From positions 248,001 to 312,000 of the forward strand of contig CACIED010000001.1 in assembly GCA_902585605.1 (NCBI GenBank): a DNA stretch of 64,000 bases, in the 5' to 3' direction. Positions within the stretch are counted from its first letter, which is position 1. Each line of letters starts with the position of its first letter. The notes beneath the pieces are model-generated. The model saw nothing but the letters and a program-made list of their open reading frames with translations, searched no databases and was not told the origin of the DNA. The position numbers and the translations under genes were made by a program. Source of the DNA: an uncultured Alphaproteobacteria bacterium. GTDB lineage: Bacteria; Pseudomonadota; Alphaproteobacteria; HIMB59; GCA-002718135. Of the stretch, positions 1 through 8,449 are shown piece by piece.

Positions 1-64
1 ATGTAATTTTTTTTGTAGATCCAACTGAATTGATCTGAGTTTTGATATCTTTTAAACTTGGCAT
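1..64 (-). CDS. atpG: ATP synthase F1 gamma subunit, N-terminal fragment (cut by window start)
   Basis: The ATG is at 64-62 on the minus strand and reads MPSLKDIKTQINSVGSTKKI before the window ends. This matches the start of the F1 gamma subunit, the central rotor stalk of ATP synthase, whose N-terminal helix carries the conserved INS-V-ST-KIT pattern. It begins 3 bases after the atpA stop, in the usual atpH-atpA-atpG order. Only 21 codons are visible, so the identity rests on this short match plus the position directly behind atpA. Confidence 0.9.
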   Translation of the reverse strand, partial: MPSLKDIKTQINSVGSTKKIT

Positions 65-67
65 AGA

Positions 68-1603
68 TTAGTTACCTGCAAACTTTCCAACCAAATCATC
101 TAAGATTGATTTTAATTTATCATCATTTTCTTTAGATAATTCTTTTTCGCTGGCAATTGCATCTAATAAATCACTATGCTTAGTTCTAATCTCATTTAAA
201 ACTTCTGCTTCAAATTTGACTACATCTCCTACAGCAACTTTATCAAGATATCCGCGTACACCTGCATAAATAGATACAACTTGCTCTGAAACCGTTAGTG
301 GTGAATATTGACCTTGTTTTAAGATTTCAACTAGTCTTGCACCACGATCAAGTAATTGTTTCGTTGAAGCATCTAAATCTGATGCAAACTGCGCAAAAGC
401 AGCCATCTCACGATATTGAGCTAATTCTAGTTTTACGGGACCAGCAATTTTTTTCATTGCTTTTGTTTGCGCAGCAGAACCAACACGGCTTACAGAAAGA
501 CCAACGTTAATCGCAGGACGAATACCAGCAAAAAATAAGTTTGTTTCTAAAAATATTTGTCCATCCGTAATGGATATAACATTTGTTGGAATATAAGCAG
601 ATAAGTCTCCAGCTTGAGTCTCAATAATTGGAAGAGCGGTTAAACTTCCACCACCGTGTTCATCACTCATTTTTGCGGCTCTTTCTAAAAGACGACTATG
701 AATGTAAAATACATCTCCGGGATATGCTTCACGTCCAGGAGGTCTTCTTAAAAGAAGCGACATCTGTCTGTAAGCAACAGCTTGCTTTGATAAATCATCA
801 TAAACAATTAATGCATGCATGCCATTATCTCTAAAATATTCACCCATTGTACAACCAGTATAAGCGGATAAAAATTGCAACGGCGCAGGCTCTGATGCAG
901 TTGCAGATACAACAATTGTATATTCCATTGCACCATTATCTTCTAGCGTTTTTACAATTTGAGCAACTGTTGATCTTTTCTGACCAATTGCGACATAGAT
1001 ACAATATAACTTTTCTTTTTCATTATCTGATTGATTTACAGATTTTTGATTTAAGATTGTATCAATAGCAACAGCAGTTTTACCTGTTTGTCTGTCACCA
1101 ATGATCAATTCACGTTGTCCTCTTCCAACTGGAACAAGAGCATCAAGTGCTTTAATACCTGTCTGCATTGGCTCAGATACACTTTGACGAGGAATAATAC
1201 CTGGGGCTTTTAATTCAATTCTTCTCTTTTCAGTAGATTGAATAGGACCTTTACCATCAATAGGGTTTCCTAAACCATCAACAACACGTCCTAACAATTC
1301 TTTTCCAACAGGAACGTCAACAATTTCTCCTGTACGTTTAACTGTATCACCTTCTTTAATTCCAGTATCATCACCGAAGATTGAAACACCAACGTTATCC
1401 ATTTCAAGGTTTAGGGCCATACCTTTAATGCCGCCTGGGAATTCTACCATCTCTCCAGCTTGTACTTGATCAAGACCATACACACGTGCAATTCCGTCTC
1501 CAACACTTAGTACTGTTCCAACCTCAGCAACATCCGCTTTAGTTTCAAAATTAGCTATTTGGTCTTTAATTACAGAAGATATTTCTGCAGCTTTAATTTC
1601 CAT
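68..1603 (-). CDS. atpA: ATP synthase F1 alpha subunit
   Basis: Alpha subunit of the F1 catalytic head, 511 residues, the usual family length. The P-loop GDRQTGKT lies near residue 170, followed by the conserved [14 protein letters not shown] and [12 protein letters not shown] segments. The N-terminal beta-barrel holds the [16 protein letters not shown] motif. It makes ATP from the proton gradient, working with AtpD, AtpG and AtpH at the inner membrane. The start is the ATG one base short of the atpH stop region, so atpH and atpA share TAATG-like spacing and are very probably co-transcribed. Nothing unusual is seen. Confidence 0.99.
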   Translation of the reverse strand: MEIKAAEISSVIKDQIANFETKADVAEVGTVLSVGDGIARVYGLDQVQAGEMVEFPGGIKGMALNLEMDNVGVSIFGDDTGIKEGDTVKRTGEIVDVPVGKELLGRVVDGLGNPIDGKGPIQSTEKRRIELKAPGIIPRQSVSEPMQTGIKALDALVPVGRGQRELIIGDRQTGKTAVAIDTILNQKSVNQSDNEKEKLYCIYVAIGQKRSTVAQIVKTLEDNGAMEYTIVVSATASEPAPLQFLSAYTGCTMGEYFRDNGMHALIVYDDLSKQAVAYRQMSLLLRRPPGREAYPGDVFYIHSRLLERAAKMSDEHGGGSLTALPIIETQAGDLSAYIPTNVISITDGQIFLETNLFFAGIRPAINVGLSVSRVGSAAQTKAMKKIAGPVKLELAQYREMAAFAQFASDLDASTKQLLDRGARLVEILKQGQYSPLTVSEQVVSIYAGVRGYLDKVAVGDVVKFEAEVLNEIRTKHSDLLDAIASEKELSKENDDKLKSILDDLVGKFAGN

Positions 1604-2160
1604 TATGCCCCCTTCATTGCAATTTTAAGTTTATTAATTTTATTCGCTATAGATGTATCAATCATTTTGGAACCAACCTTAACAATTAAACCACCAATAA
1701 TGTCTTCATCAACATCAAAATTTAAAGATAATTTTTCACCTAAAGATTTTTTAAGTTGATTTGTAATATTATTTTTTTCATCATCAGATAATATGTTTGC
1801 TGATGTTATGGCAGCAGTAATATCACCTCTTTTTTCAGAGTTTATTTTTTTAAATTGTAAAATAATAGAACCGATATTTGAAATTCTTTTGTTGTTATCA
1901 AGAACTTTTAAAAAAGTTGTCGTAAGATTATGTAAATTTGCTTTAGAAAATAATTTTAACAAAATATTAAGCTTCTCATCTGAATTTACTAATGGACTTT
2001 TAATTACTTGTCTCAATTCTGAACTTTCTTTCAATGCTTTTTGCACTAATTCAAAGTCATTTAGAATATCATCAATACATTTTTTTTCAGAAGCAAGATC
2101 ATAGAGAGCTGCTCCGTACCTTTCAGATATTAGGTCTCCAGACAATGTATTAGATGCCAT
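1603..2160 (-). CDS. atpH: ATP synthase F1 delta subunit
   Basis: Delta (OSCP-like) subunit, 185 residues, linking the F1 head to the peripheral stalk. The N-terminal helical domain begins [15 protein letters not shown], the family signature for an N-terminal Y-A-ALY segment. The C-terminal part has the typical [30 protein letters not shown] strand-turn region. It overlaps the atpA start by one base. It is the first gene of the atp group here: upstream lies a gap of about 118 bases before priA, presumably holding the operon promoter. The F0 genes and atpD/atpC are outside the visible sequence or elsewhere. Confidence 0.96.
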   Translation of the reverse strand: MASNTLSGDLISERYGAALYDLASEKKCIDDILNDFELVQKALKESSELRQVIKSPLVNSDEKLNILLKLFSKANLHNLTTTFLKVLDNNKRISNIGSIILQFKKINSEKRGDITAAITSANILSDDEKNNITNQLKKSLGEKLSLNFDVDEDIIGGLIVKVGSKMIDTSIANKINKLKIAMKGA

Positions 2161-2278
2161 AAATTAAGTTCATAAGAAGTTTAGAAATAGGCTATTAACA
2201 CATCAGAAAAAGTAGGTAAACTGTCAGTTTGTGCGTCAAATGAGTTAAATTGAAGATATTTTTAAAATTGTGGGTAAA

Positions 2279-4234
2279 TTACATAAATGAATAGGGATCG
2301 ACATCAATAATTAACTTTACAGAAGAAGGTAATTTAGTCTTTTCGACAATTTTTTTTGTGAATTTATTCAGATTTTTTCTACTATTACTCTTCAATAATA
2401 TTCTGTATCGATATTGTCCTCTAAGCAGAAAAATTGGAGCTTCAACTGGACCGAGAATTTTAATATTTTTACTATTTTGATCTTGTTGAGCCAGTCTAGA
2501 AGCGTGTTTAAGAACTAAAGCTTTTGTATGACTAGAAAGAATTATTGAAGTCATAAAACCAAAAGGAGGAATATTAAAATTCTTTCTTTCTTCTAAAGCT
2601 CTTTCAATAAAAGCTTCTCTTTCTCGAAGTTGAATCGACTTAATTATTTCTTGATCTGGAAAATATGTTTGAAGAAAAACTTTACCAATTTTTTTTCCTC
2701 TACCAGCTCTTCCTCCAACTTGCTGAAGTAGGTTAAAAGTTTTTTCTATAGCTCTAGGATCACCACCAAATAGACCTGCGTCCGCATCAACGATTCCTAC
2801 TAATGACAAATTTGGAAAATCATATCCTTTTGCCATAATTTGTGTGGCTACAATTATATCTATATCTTTGTTGTTTATATCAGTAATAAATTTTTTAATT
2901 TTGTTTGGTGTGTTAACATTGTCGCTAGACATGATGGAAATATTTTTCCCAGGAAAGAATTCTTTTAACTCCTCTGCAACTCTCTCAACTCCAGGACCAA
3001 CAAATTTTATACTATCTTTTTCATTACATTGAGGACAATTTAAATTTAATTTTTTTATAGTTCCACATTGATGGCATAAGAAAACTTTTTTGTGTTGATG
3101 CATTACCATCCATGATGAACATTGATCACATTCATATCTGAATCCACAACTGTTACATAAGGTTAATGGAGAATATCCTCTACGATTTAAAAAAATAAGA
3201 GTTTGTTCATTATTTTCTAAGCACTGAGAAATAGAATCTATAATTGATTGTGATATCCATTTATCTTTATCAAGTTTATTTTTATTTAAATCAATTATAG
3301 AAATTTCAGGTAATGGAGTTCCAGAAAATTGTTTTGATAAATAGACTTGATCATATTTTTTAATTTTAACATTATTTATTGTTTCTAAAGACGGTGTTGC
3401 CGAGGCTAATAATATAAAATTTTTTTCAATTTTAGCTCTTACAACTGCAAGATCTCTTGCTTGGTAACGTATATTGTCCTCTTGTTTATAACTAGAATCA
3501 TGTTCTTCATCGACAACAATTAATCCTAAATTTGTAAAAGGAAGAAATAAACTTGAACGAGCACCAATAACAATAACAGGATCTCCTGCAAAACATTTAT
3601 GCCAAATTTTTTGCCTATTTTTTTTTGTAATTTTAGAATGCCATAAACACACTTCCATTCCAAAACGCTTCTTTACTCTTGTCTCTAATTGCGGTGTTAA
3701 GCTAATTTCCGGAACCATTATTAATATTTGTTTTTTTTCTTTTAAAAATTTATCTATTATTTCAAAATATACTTCAGTTTTACCAGAACCTGTTACACCT
3801 TCTAATAAAACAGGTTTGTTTGATTTATTAAATGATTGGGTGATTTCTTTAAATGAATTTGCTTGCTCTTCACTCAAGGTCACTAAAGAAGGTTTGGTGT
3901 TATTGAAACTATCTAATTTTTCTTTATCAAATTCAACTATATCATTGTTAATAAGAAATAATTTTAAAACTGCTCCTAGTGGAGCTAAAGTATAACTTGC
4001 GATCCAATTTATAAAATCGATTGAAGAATTCTGAAAGATAAGATCATTACAAATTTTTGTAACCTCTTTAATTTCGTATCCAGGATTTTTAACATTCTTC
4101 TTCCAAATAATTCCAGCTTCTATTTTTTTTCCAAATGGAACTAAGACTACTTGACCAATTTCAAGTTGCTCATTTGTTGAAGAATAAGTGAAAACTTTGT
4201 CGAAAGGTCTTGTTACTACTACATCGTACAACAT
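2279..4234 (-). CDS. priA: Primosomal replication-restart helicase PriA
   Basis: Superfamily 2 DNA helicase that reloads the replisome at stalled forks. I chose the internal ATG at 4234 (651 residues) because it begins MLYDVVVTRPFDKVFTYSS, the normal PriA 3'BD start; a longer reading to 4294 adds an unlike 20-residue extension. Walker A GVTGSGKTEVYFEI is near residue 146, VDEEH forms the DEAH-type box, and paired zinc cysteines follow (CNSCGFRYECDQCSSW, CHQCG, CPQC). The helicase C motif QVGGRAGRG is intact. Divergent from fsa across a 63-base gap with a perfect palindrome. Confidence 0.97.
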   Translation of the reverse strand: MLYDVVVTRPFDKVFTYSSTNEQLEIGQVVLVPFGKKIEAGIIWKKNVKNPGYEIKEVTKICNDLIFQNSSIDFINWIASYTLAPLGAVLKLFLINNDIVEFDKEKLDSFNNTKPSLVTLSEEQANSFKEITQSFNKSNKPVLLEGVTGSGKTEVYFEIIDKFLKEKKQILIMVPEISLTPQLETRVKKRFGMEVCLWHSKITKKNRQKIWHKCFAGDPVIVIGARSSLFLPFTNLGLIVVDEEHDSSYKQEDNIRYQARDLAVVRAKIEKNFILLASATPSLETINNVKIKKYDQVYLSKQFSGTPLPEISIIDLNKNKLDKDKWISQSIIDSISQCLENNEQTLIFLNRRGYSPLTLCNSCGFRYECDQCSSWMVMHQHKKVFLCHQCGTIKKLNLNCPQCNEKDSIKFVGPGVERVAEELKEFFPGKNISIMSSDNVNTPNKIKKFITDINNKDIDIIVATQIMAKGYDFPNLSLVGIVDADAGLFGGDPRAIEKTFNLLQQVGGRAGRGKKIGKVFLQTYFPDQEIIKSIQLREREAFIERALEERKNFNIPPFGFMTSIILSSHTKALVLKHASRLAQQDQNSKNIKILGPVEAPIFLLRGQYRYRILLKSNSRKNLNKFTKKIVEKTKLPSSVKLIIDVDPYSFM

Positions 4235-4274
4235 TATATTTATGTATTTTTTATATGTTAACTTTCTAAATAAC

Positions 4275-4291
4275 TTGTATATGGTATACAA
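4275..4291. promoter_or_regulatory. Perfect inverted repeat in the fsa/priA divergent promoter
   Basis: The sequence TTGTATATGGTATACAA is a perfect 7-base inverted repeat around a TGG centre. It ends 6 bases before the fsa ATG and lies 41 bases upstream of the chosen priA start. Its size and symmetry suit a dimeric repressor site, but no regulator is identified, and in AT-rich DNA such palindromes can arise by chance. It may also overlap a TATACA-like -10 element. Confidence 0.35.
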
Positions 4292-4297
4292 CAAACA

Positions 4298-4957
4298 ATG
4301 AAATTTTTTATAGACACTGCTGATATACCTGAGATTGAAAAGTTAATCCCTAGTGGATTAATAGACGGTGTTACGACAAACCCATCTCTAATTGCAAAAA
4401 GTGGTAAAGATATGGGAGAAACAATTAAAACTATTTGTTCCATAGTATCTGGTCCAGTAAGTGCAGAGGTGACGGCAACTGAATATAACAAAATGCTTGA
4501 AGAAGGTGAGTACTTAGCATCATTAGCTCAGAATGTTGCTGTAAAAGTTCCTCTCACACCTGCTGGTCTTCAAACGTGCAAAGCTCTTAGAGAAAAAGAT
4601 ATTATGGTAAATGTAACATTGTGTTTTAGTGCTGCTCAAGCATTACTAGCCGCTAAAGTTGGAGCAACATTTATTTCTCCTTTTGTGGGAAGGCTCGATG
4701 ACATTGGTGAAAAAGGAATGGATCTGATTTCAGATATAGTAATAATGTATGAAAATTATGGATTTGATACGGAAGTGTTAGTTGCTTCGGTAAGAAACAC
4801 TCAACATTTGATTGATGCAGCTGTAATTGGTGCACATGTTTCAACCCTACCACCTAAGGTTATTCATGAATTATATAAACATCCTCTCACAGATAAGGGA
4901 CTTAAAGCATTTCTAGATGATTGGGCAAAAACAGGACAACAAATTTTGCCAAAATAA
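4298..4957 (+). CDS. fsa: Small transaldolase / fructose-6-phosphate aldolase family protein
   Basis: Class I Schiff-base aldolase of the short transaldolase family (219 residues, versus over 300 for classical TalB). It starts [16 protein letters not shown]. The strand AVKVPLT near residue 88 holds the predicted catalytic lysine. [33 protein letters not shown] is the second family signature. These enzymes either transfer a dihydroxyacetone unit between sugar phosphates in the pentose phosphate pathway or cleave fructose 6-phosphate; the sequence alone does not separate the two. In alphaproteobacteria this gene commonly sits beside priA, as here. Confidence 0.93.
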   Translation: MKFFIDTADIPEIEKLIPSGLIDGVTTNPSLIAKSGKDMGETIKTICSIVSGPVSAEVTATEYNKMLEEGEYLASLAQNVAVKVPLTPAGLQTCKALREKDIMVNVTLCFSAAQALLAAKVGATFISPFVGRLDDIGEKGMDLISDIVIMYENYGFDTEVLVASVRNTQHLIDAAVIGAHVSTLPPKVIHELYKHPLTDKGLKAFLDDWAKTGQQILPK

Positions 4958-4962
4958 TAATC

Positions 4963-5625
4963 ATGGCAAATGACGATGAAATTAGAGAAAAAGAAATAAT
5001 AAATTTTTTAAAAAAAAATAAAAATTTTTTTATTAAAAATTCAGAATTAGTTAATGAACTAAATTTTCCAACTATAGATAATAGTTCAGATAAGGTTGTT
5101 GATTTAGAAGCTTATAGATATAAAAAAATATCTCAACAAAATATAGATCTACAAAATCAAATGACAAGAGTACTGCTAGCTGGGAAAAGTCATTTAAATG
5201 CTCAAAAAAGAATTCTAAAATCTACAATTAGAATTCTAAATGTAAAAAGTTTACAAAAATTAATAAGCTTAATCAAAAATGATCTTAAAACAATTTTAGG
5301 TTGTGATGAAATGAATTGTTTTGTTACAAATGAAAATATTCGAGCAGAAAACTTATCACAACTGGATATTAAAATTGCAAATAGTTATTTTAAAAACAAA
5401 ATGGTTACAAATTTAAATCAAAATCCTAAAGGTTTACTTTTATTTTTTCCTAATAAATCAACAACGATAAAATCATATATTTTATTAAAAGTTAAATTTC
5501 GTGAAGATAGTCTAATATTGGCTATGGGATCAAAAGATAAAAATAAATTCACAGTTGATATGCAAACTGATCTTGTTGAGTACTTAATTAAAATTATAGA
5601 AGTAAATTTATTAAGTATTAAATGA
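4963..5625 (+). CDS. DUF484 family protein
   Basis: Protein of 220 residues, begun at the ATG at 4963 (MANDDEIREKEI), 5 bases after the fsa stop; an earlier in-frame ATG at 4921 lies inside fsa and is rejected. DUF484 proteins are cytoplasmic, GAF-like, and of unknown biochemical role. The features seen are the N-terminal helix pattern INFLKKNKNFFIKNSELVNELNFP and the VVDLEAYRYKKISQQN segment typical of the family, then a variable C-terminal half. In many proteobacteria DUF484 precedes xerC; here it is followed instead by a DUF1737 gene, so that partnership is broken locally. Confidence 0.82.
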   Translation: MANDDEIREKEIINFLKKNKNFFIKNSELVNELNFPTIDNSSDKVVDLEAYRYKKISQQNIDLQNQMTRVLLAGKSHLNAQKRILKSTIRILNVKSLQKLISLIKNDLKTILGCDEMNCFVTNENIRAENLSQLDIKIANSYFKNKMVTNLNQNPKGLLLFFPNKSTTIKSYILLKVKFREDSLILAMGSKDKNKFTVDMQTDLVEYLIKIIEVNLLSIK

Positions 5626-5637
5626 AAGGAAGGTAAA

Positions 5638-5841
5638 ATGAAAGGTTATAGATTTATTACAGATGATGACACTGTTGATTTTTGCCAAAGAGTAACAGAG
5701 GCACTCTCTAATGGATGGAAATTACATGGTGAACCAAAAATGACTTTTGATCATAAAAGAAAAGTTATGAGGTGCGGTCAAGCAGTTATAAAACAATCAT
5801 CAAAAAAATACAAAAAAGGAATGGATCTAGCTAAAATTTAA
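5638..5841 (+). CDS. DUF1737 domain small protein
   Basis: Small protein of 67 residues with a good ribosome site (GGAAGG) 5 bases before its ATG. The segment YRFITDDDTVDFCQRVTEALSNGWKLHGEPKMTFD matches the DUF1737 pattern, a short fold of unknown function in proteobacteria. The C-terminal quarter is very basic (KQSSKKYKKGMD). It lies 12 bases behind the DUF484 gene. Its TAA overlaps the opposing lpd stop within the four bases TTAA. Function unknown. Confidence 0.8.
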   Translation: MKGYRFITDDDTVDFCQRVTEALSNGWKLHGEPKMTFDHKRKVMRCGQAVIKQSSKKYKKGMDLAKI

Positions 5842-7235
5842 ATATGAATTGCTCTACCATCAACACTTAGAGCTGCTTCTTTTACAGCTTCACTAGTTGT
5901 TGGATGAGCATGACATACTCTAGCAATATCTTCTGCACTTCCACCAAATTCGATTGTCGTAACAATTTCTGCAATCAGTTGTCCGGCATCATGACCAATT
6001 ATATGAGCGCCTAAAATTTCATCTGTTTTTTTATCAACCAATATTTTAACAAATCCCTCTGATGCAGAGGTGGTTAAGGCACGACCATTTGCCATAAAAG
6101 GAAATTTTCCAACCTTGAAGTCTTTCTTTTCTTGCTTGAGCTGTTCTTCTGTTTTACCTACAGATGCAATCTCTGGATTGGTATAAACAATTGCTGGTAT
6201 AGCGTCGTAGTTTATATGAGGTTTTTGACCGTTTATAAATTCAACACAAGCCACTCCTTCTTCTTCAGCTTTGTGTGCTAGCATTGGTCCTGGAGCTACA
6301 TCGCCAATTGCGTAGATTCCTTCAACAGAAGTTTGAAAATTATCTTTAATTTCAATGGATTTTTTTGCGGTTAATTTAATACCAATTTTTTCGAGACCCA
6401 GTCCCTCTGTGTTTGGTTTTCTTCCTACTGACATTAAAACTATTTCGTAGTTTTCTTTTATTTTCTTTTTATCTGATGTTTCCATCTCAACATCTACACC
6501 AGACTTACCAGATTTTGCAGAACTCACTTTATGAGATAATTTAAATTCTAACCCTTGTTTAGTTAACATTTTCATAAACTCTTTTGCAATTTCACCATCC
6601 ATGGTTGGAACAATTCTATCAAGAGCTTCGACAACTGTTACCTTTGAGCCTAATCTGCTCCATACTGATCCCATCTCTAGTCCAATATATCCACCACCAA
6701 TAACTAGGAGTGATTTTGGTATTTTAGATAGAGAAAGAGCACCTGTTGAAGATACTATTTGTTTTTCATCAACAGGAATATTTGGTATCTCAATCGAAGA
6801 TGATCCTGTTGCGATAATAAAATTTTTAGCACTGGCAGTAATTTCATTTTTTCCATTTGTAATAGAAATAGTATTTTTATCTACAAATGAAGCCATACCA
6901 GGAATATGCGTTATTTTATTTTTCTTAAATAAAAAACCAATCCCTGTTGTAAGTTTTTTCACAATCTTAGTTTTGCGATCCATCAAAACATTTAGGTCTA
7001 AATCTATCTTTGATGTTTTTATACCATGCTCTGCAGCATGATTTGAAATTTCAACAAATTTTTCAGATGAATTTAATAATGCTTTAGAAGGTATGCATCC
7101 AATGTTCAAACAAGTTCCACCAAGTGATGGCTCTTTTTCTATACAAGCAACCTTCATTCCAAGTTGAGCTGCTCTGATTGCAGCTACATATCCGCCAGGT
7201 CCCGCACCAACTACTATTAAATCAAAATCTTCCAT
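5838..7235 (-). CDS. lpdA: Dihydrolipoyl dehydrogenase (E3)
   Basis: FAD-dependent E3 component, 465 residues, re-oxidising dihydrolipoamide on the 2-oxoglutarate dehydrogenase complex and passing electrons to NAD+. Seen: N-terminal FAD site GAGPGGYVAAIRAAQ, redox pair in GGTCLNIGCIPSKALL, NAD site GGGYIGLEMGSVW, FAD-contacting YAIGDVAPGPMLAHKAEEEG, and the C-terminal active-site HAHPTTSEA. It closes the TCA gene run, one base after sucB, so it is most likely the dedicated E3 of that complex, although it may also serve other 2-oxoacid or glycine-cleavage complexes. Confidence 0.97.
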   Translation of the reverse strand: MEDFDLIVVGAGPGGYVAAIRAAQLGMKVACIEKEPSLGGTCLNIGCIPSKALLNSSEKFVEISNHAAEHGIKTSKIDLDLNVLMDRKTKIVKKLTTGIGFLFKKNKITHIPGMASFVDKNTISITNGKNEITASAKNFIIATGSSSIEIPNIPVDEKQIVSSTGALSLSKIPKSLLVIGGGYIGLEMGSVWSRLGSKVTVVEALDRIVPTMDGEIAKEFMKMLTKQGLEFKLSHKVSSAKSGKSGVDVEMETSDKKKIKENYEIVLMSVGRKPNTEGLGLEKIGIKLTAKKSIEIKDNFQTSVEGIYAIGDVAPGPMLAHKAEEEGVACVEFINGQKPHINYDAIPAIVYTNPEIASVGKTEEQLKQEKKDFKVGKFPFMANGRALTTSASEGFVKILVDKKTDEILGAHIIGHDAGQLIAEIVTTIEFGGSAEDIARVCHAHPTTSEAVKEAALSVDGRAIHI

Positions 7236-7236
7236 T

Positions 7237-8418
7237 TTATATTCCTAATACTAATTCGGATGGATCTTCTAGAAGTTCTTTCACTTTCACTAAAAATCCA
7301 ACACTTTCTTTTCCATCAATAATTCTATGATCATAACTTAATGCAACATACATCATTGGCCTAATTACTATTTCATCATTTACAACTACTGCTCTTTTTT
7401 GAATATTATGCATCCCTAAAATTCCAGATTGAGGTCTATTGATTATTGGGGTGCTGAGCATTGATCCGTAAACGCCACCATTTGAAATTGTAAAAGTTCC
7501 ACCAGTCAAATCGTCCATGGTCAGCGTTCCATCTTTGGCTTTTGTACTAAGATCAATAATTTTAGTTTCTATTTTTCCAAAACTCAATTGATCGGCGTCT
7601 TTAAGTATTGGTACTACTAATCCTTTTTCAGTTCCAACAGCTATACCTATATCAAAATGATTTTTATAAATTATATTTTCATCTTTAATTTCAGCATTCA
7701 CAGCTGGATACTCTTGCAAACTTTTTACTACCGCTTTTACAAAAAATGACATGAAACCTAATTTGACCTCATACCGACTTTGAAATTCTTGGTTTTTTGA
7801 TTTTCTAATTTCCATAACTTTGGACATGTCAATTTCATTGAAAGTCGTAAGTATGGCTGCTGTATTTTGAGCCTCCTTTAAACGTTTAGATATTGTCTGT
7901 CTGATTTTAGACATTTTAACAACTTCTTCTCTTTCACCTTTGTTAGTGGTTGTTTTATTTGAAGAAGAAAGATGAGAAACTACATCTTCTTTATTAATTC
8001 TTCCATCAGAACGGGATGAGGTGACATCTTCAAGGTTAATATTATTTTCTTCAGCAATTTTTCTTGCAGATGGTGAAGATTTGGCAGGCGAAGATTTTGT
8101 TTCAACCTTAACTGCTTTTACTTCTTCTTTTATTTTTTCTTCTTTATTTTCAGTTTTTTTAGGACTTGGTGTTTTGCCTTTTGATTCATCTAAGATTCCT
8201 AAAATACCACCAATTTCAACGTCAGTGCCTTCAGAAACTTTTATTTCTTTTAGAGAGCCTGCATGAGGTGCTGGTACTTCAACTGTAATTTTGTCTGTCT
8301 CAATTTCAACTAAAGGTTCATCTGCTTCAAAATTATCGCCTATATTCTTAAGCCATTTTGAAACAGTTGCTTCCGTAATTGACTCTCCAAGTGTTGGAAC
8401 TATTAATTCAGTGCTCAT
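7237..8418 (-). CDS. sucB: 2-oxoglutarate dehydrogenase E2, dihydrolipoyl succinyltransferase
   Basis: E2 core of the 2-oxoglutarate dehydrogenase complex, 393 residues. Domains in order: one lipoyl domain with the modified lysine in [10 protein letters not shown] (about residue 43); a Lys/Glu-rich hinge; the peripheral E1/E3-binding domain [13 protein letters not shown]...DGRINKEDV; then the acyltransferase domain ending [17 protein letters not shown], which contains the catalytic HxxxDG. It transfers the succinyl group to CoA. It lies between sucA and lpd, as in the canonical cluster. Confidence 0.97.
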   Translation of the reverse strand: MSTELIVPTLGESITEATVSKWLKNIGDNFEADEPLVEIETDKITVEVPAPHAGSLKEIKVSEGTDVEIGGILGILDESKGKTPSPKKTENKEEKIKEEVKAVKVETKSSPAKSSPSARKIAEENNINLEDVTSSRSDGRINKEDVVSHLSSSNKTTTNKGEREEVVKMSKIRQTISKRLKEAQNTAAILTTFNEIDMSKVMEIRKSKNQEFQSRYEVKLGFMSFFVKAVVKSLQEYPAVNAEIKDENIIYKNHFDIGIAVGTEKGLVVPILKDADQLSFGKIETKIIDLSTKAKDGTLTMDDLTGGTFTISNGGVYGSMLSTPIINRPQSGILGMHNIQKRAVVVNDEIVIRPMMYVALSYDHRIIDGKESVGFLVKVKELLEDPSELVLGI

Positions 8419-8449
8419 TAATTAAATGCTTAATAACATTTACGTCAAT

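Noticed and set aside
4235-4294. 20-residue N-terminal extension of priA
   Set aside because: PriA normally begins with the MLYDVVVTRPF-type strand; the extension covers the fsa/priA promoter gap.
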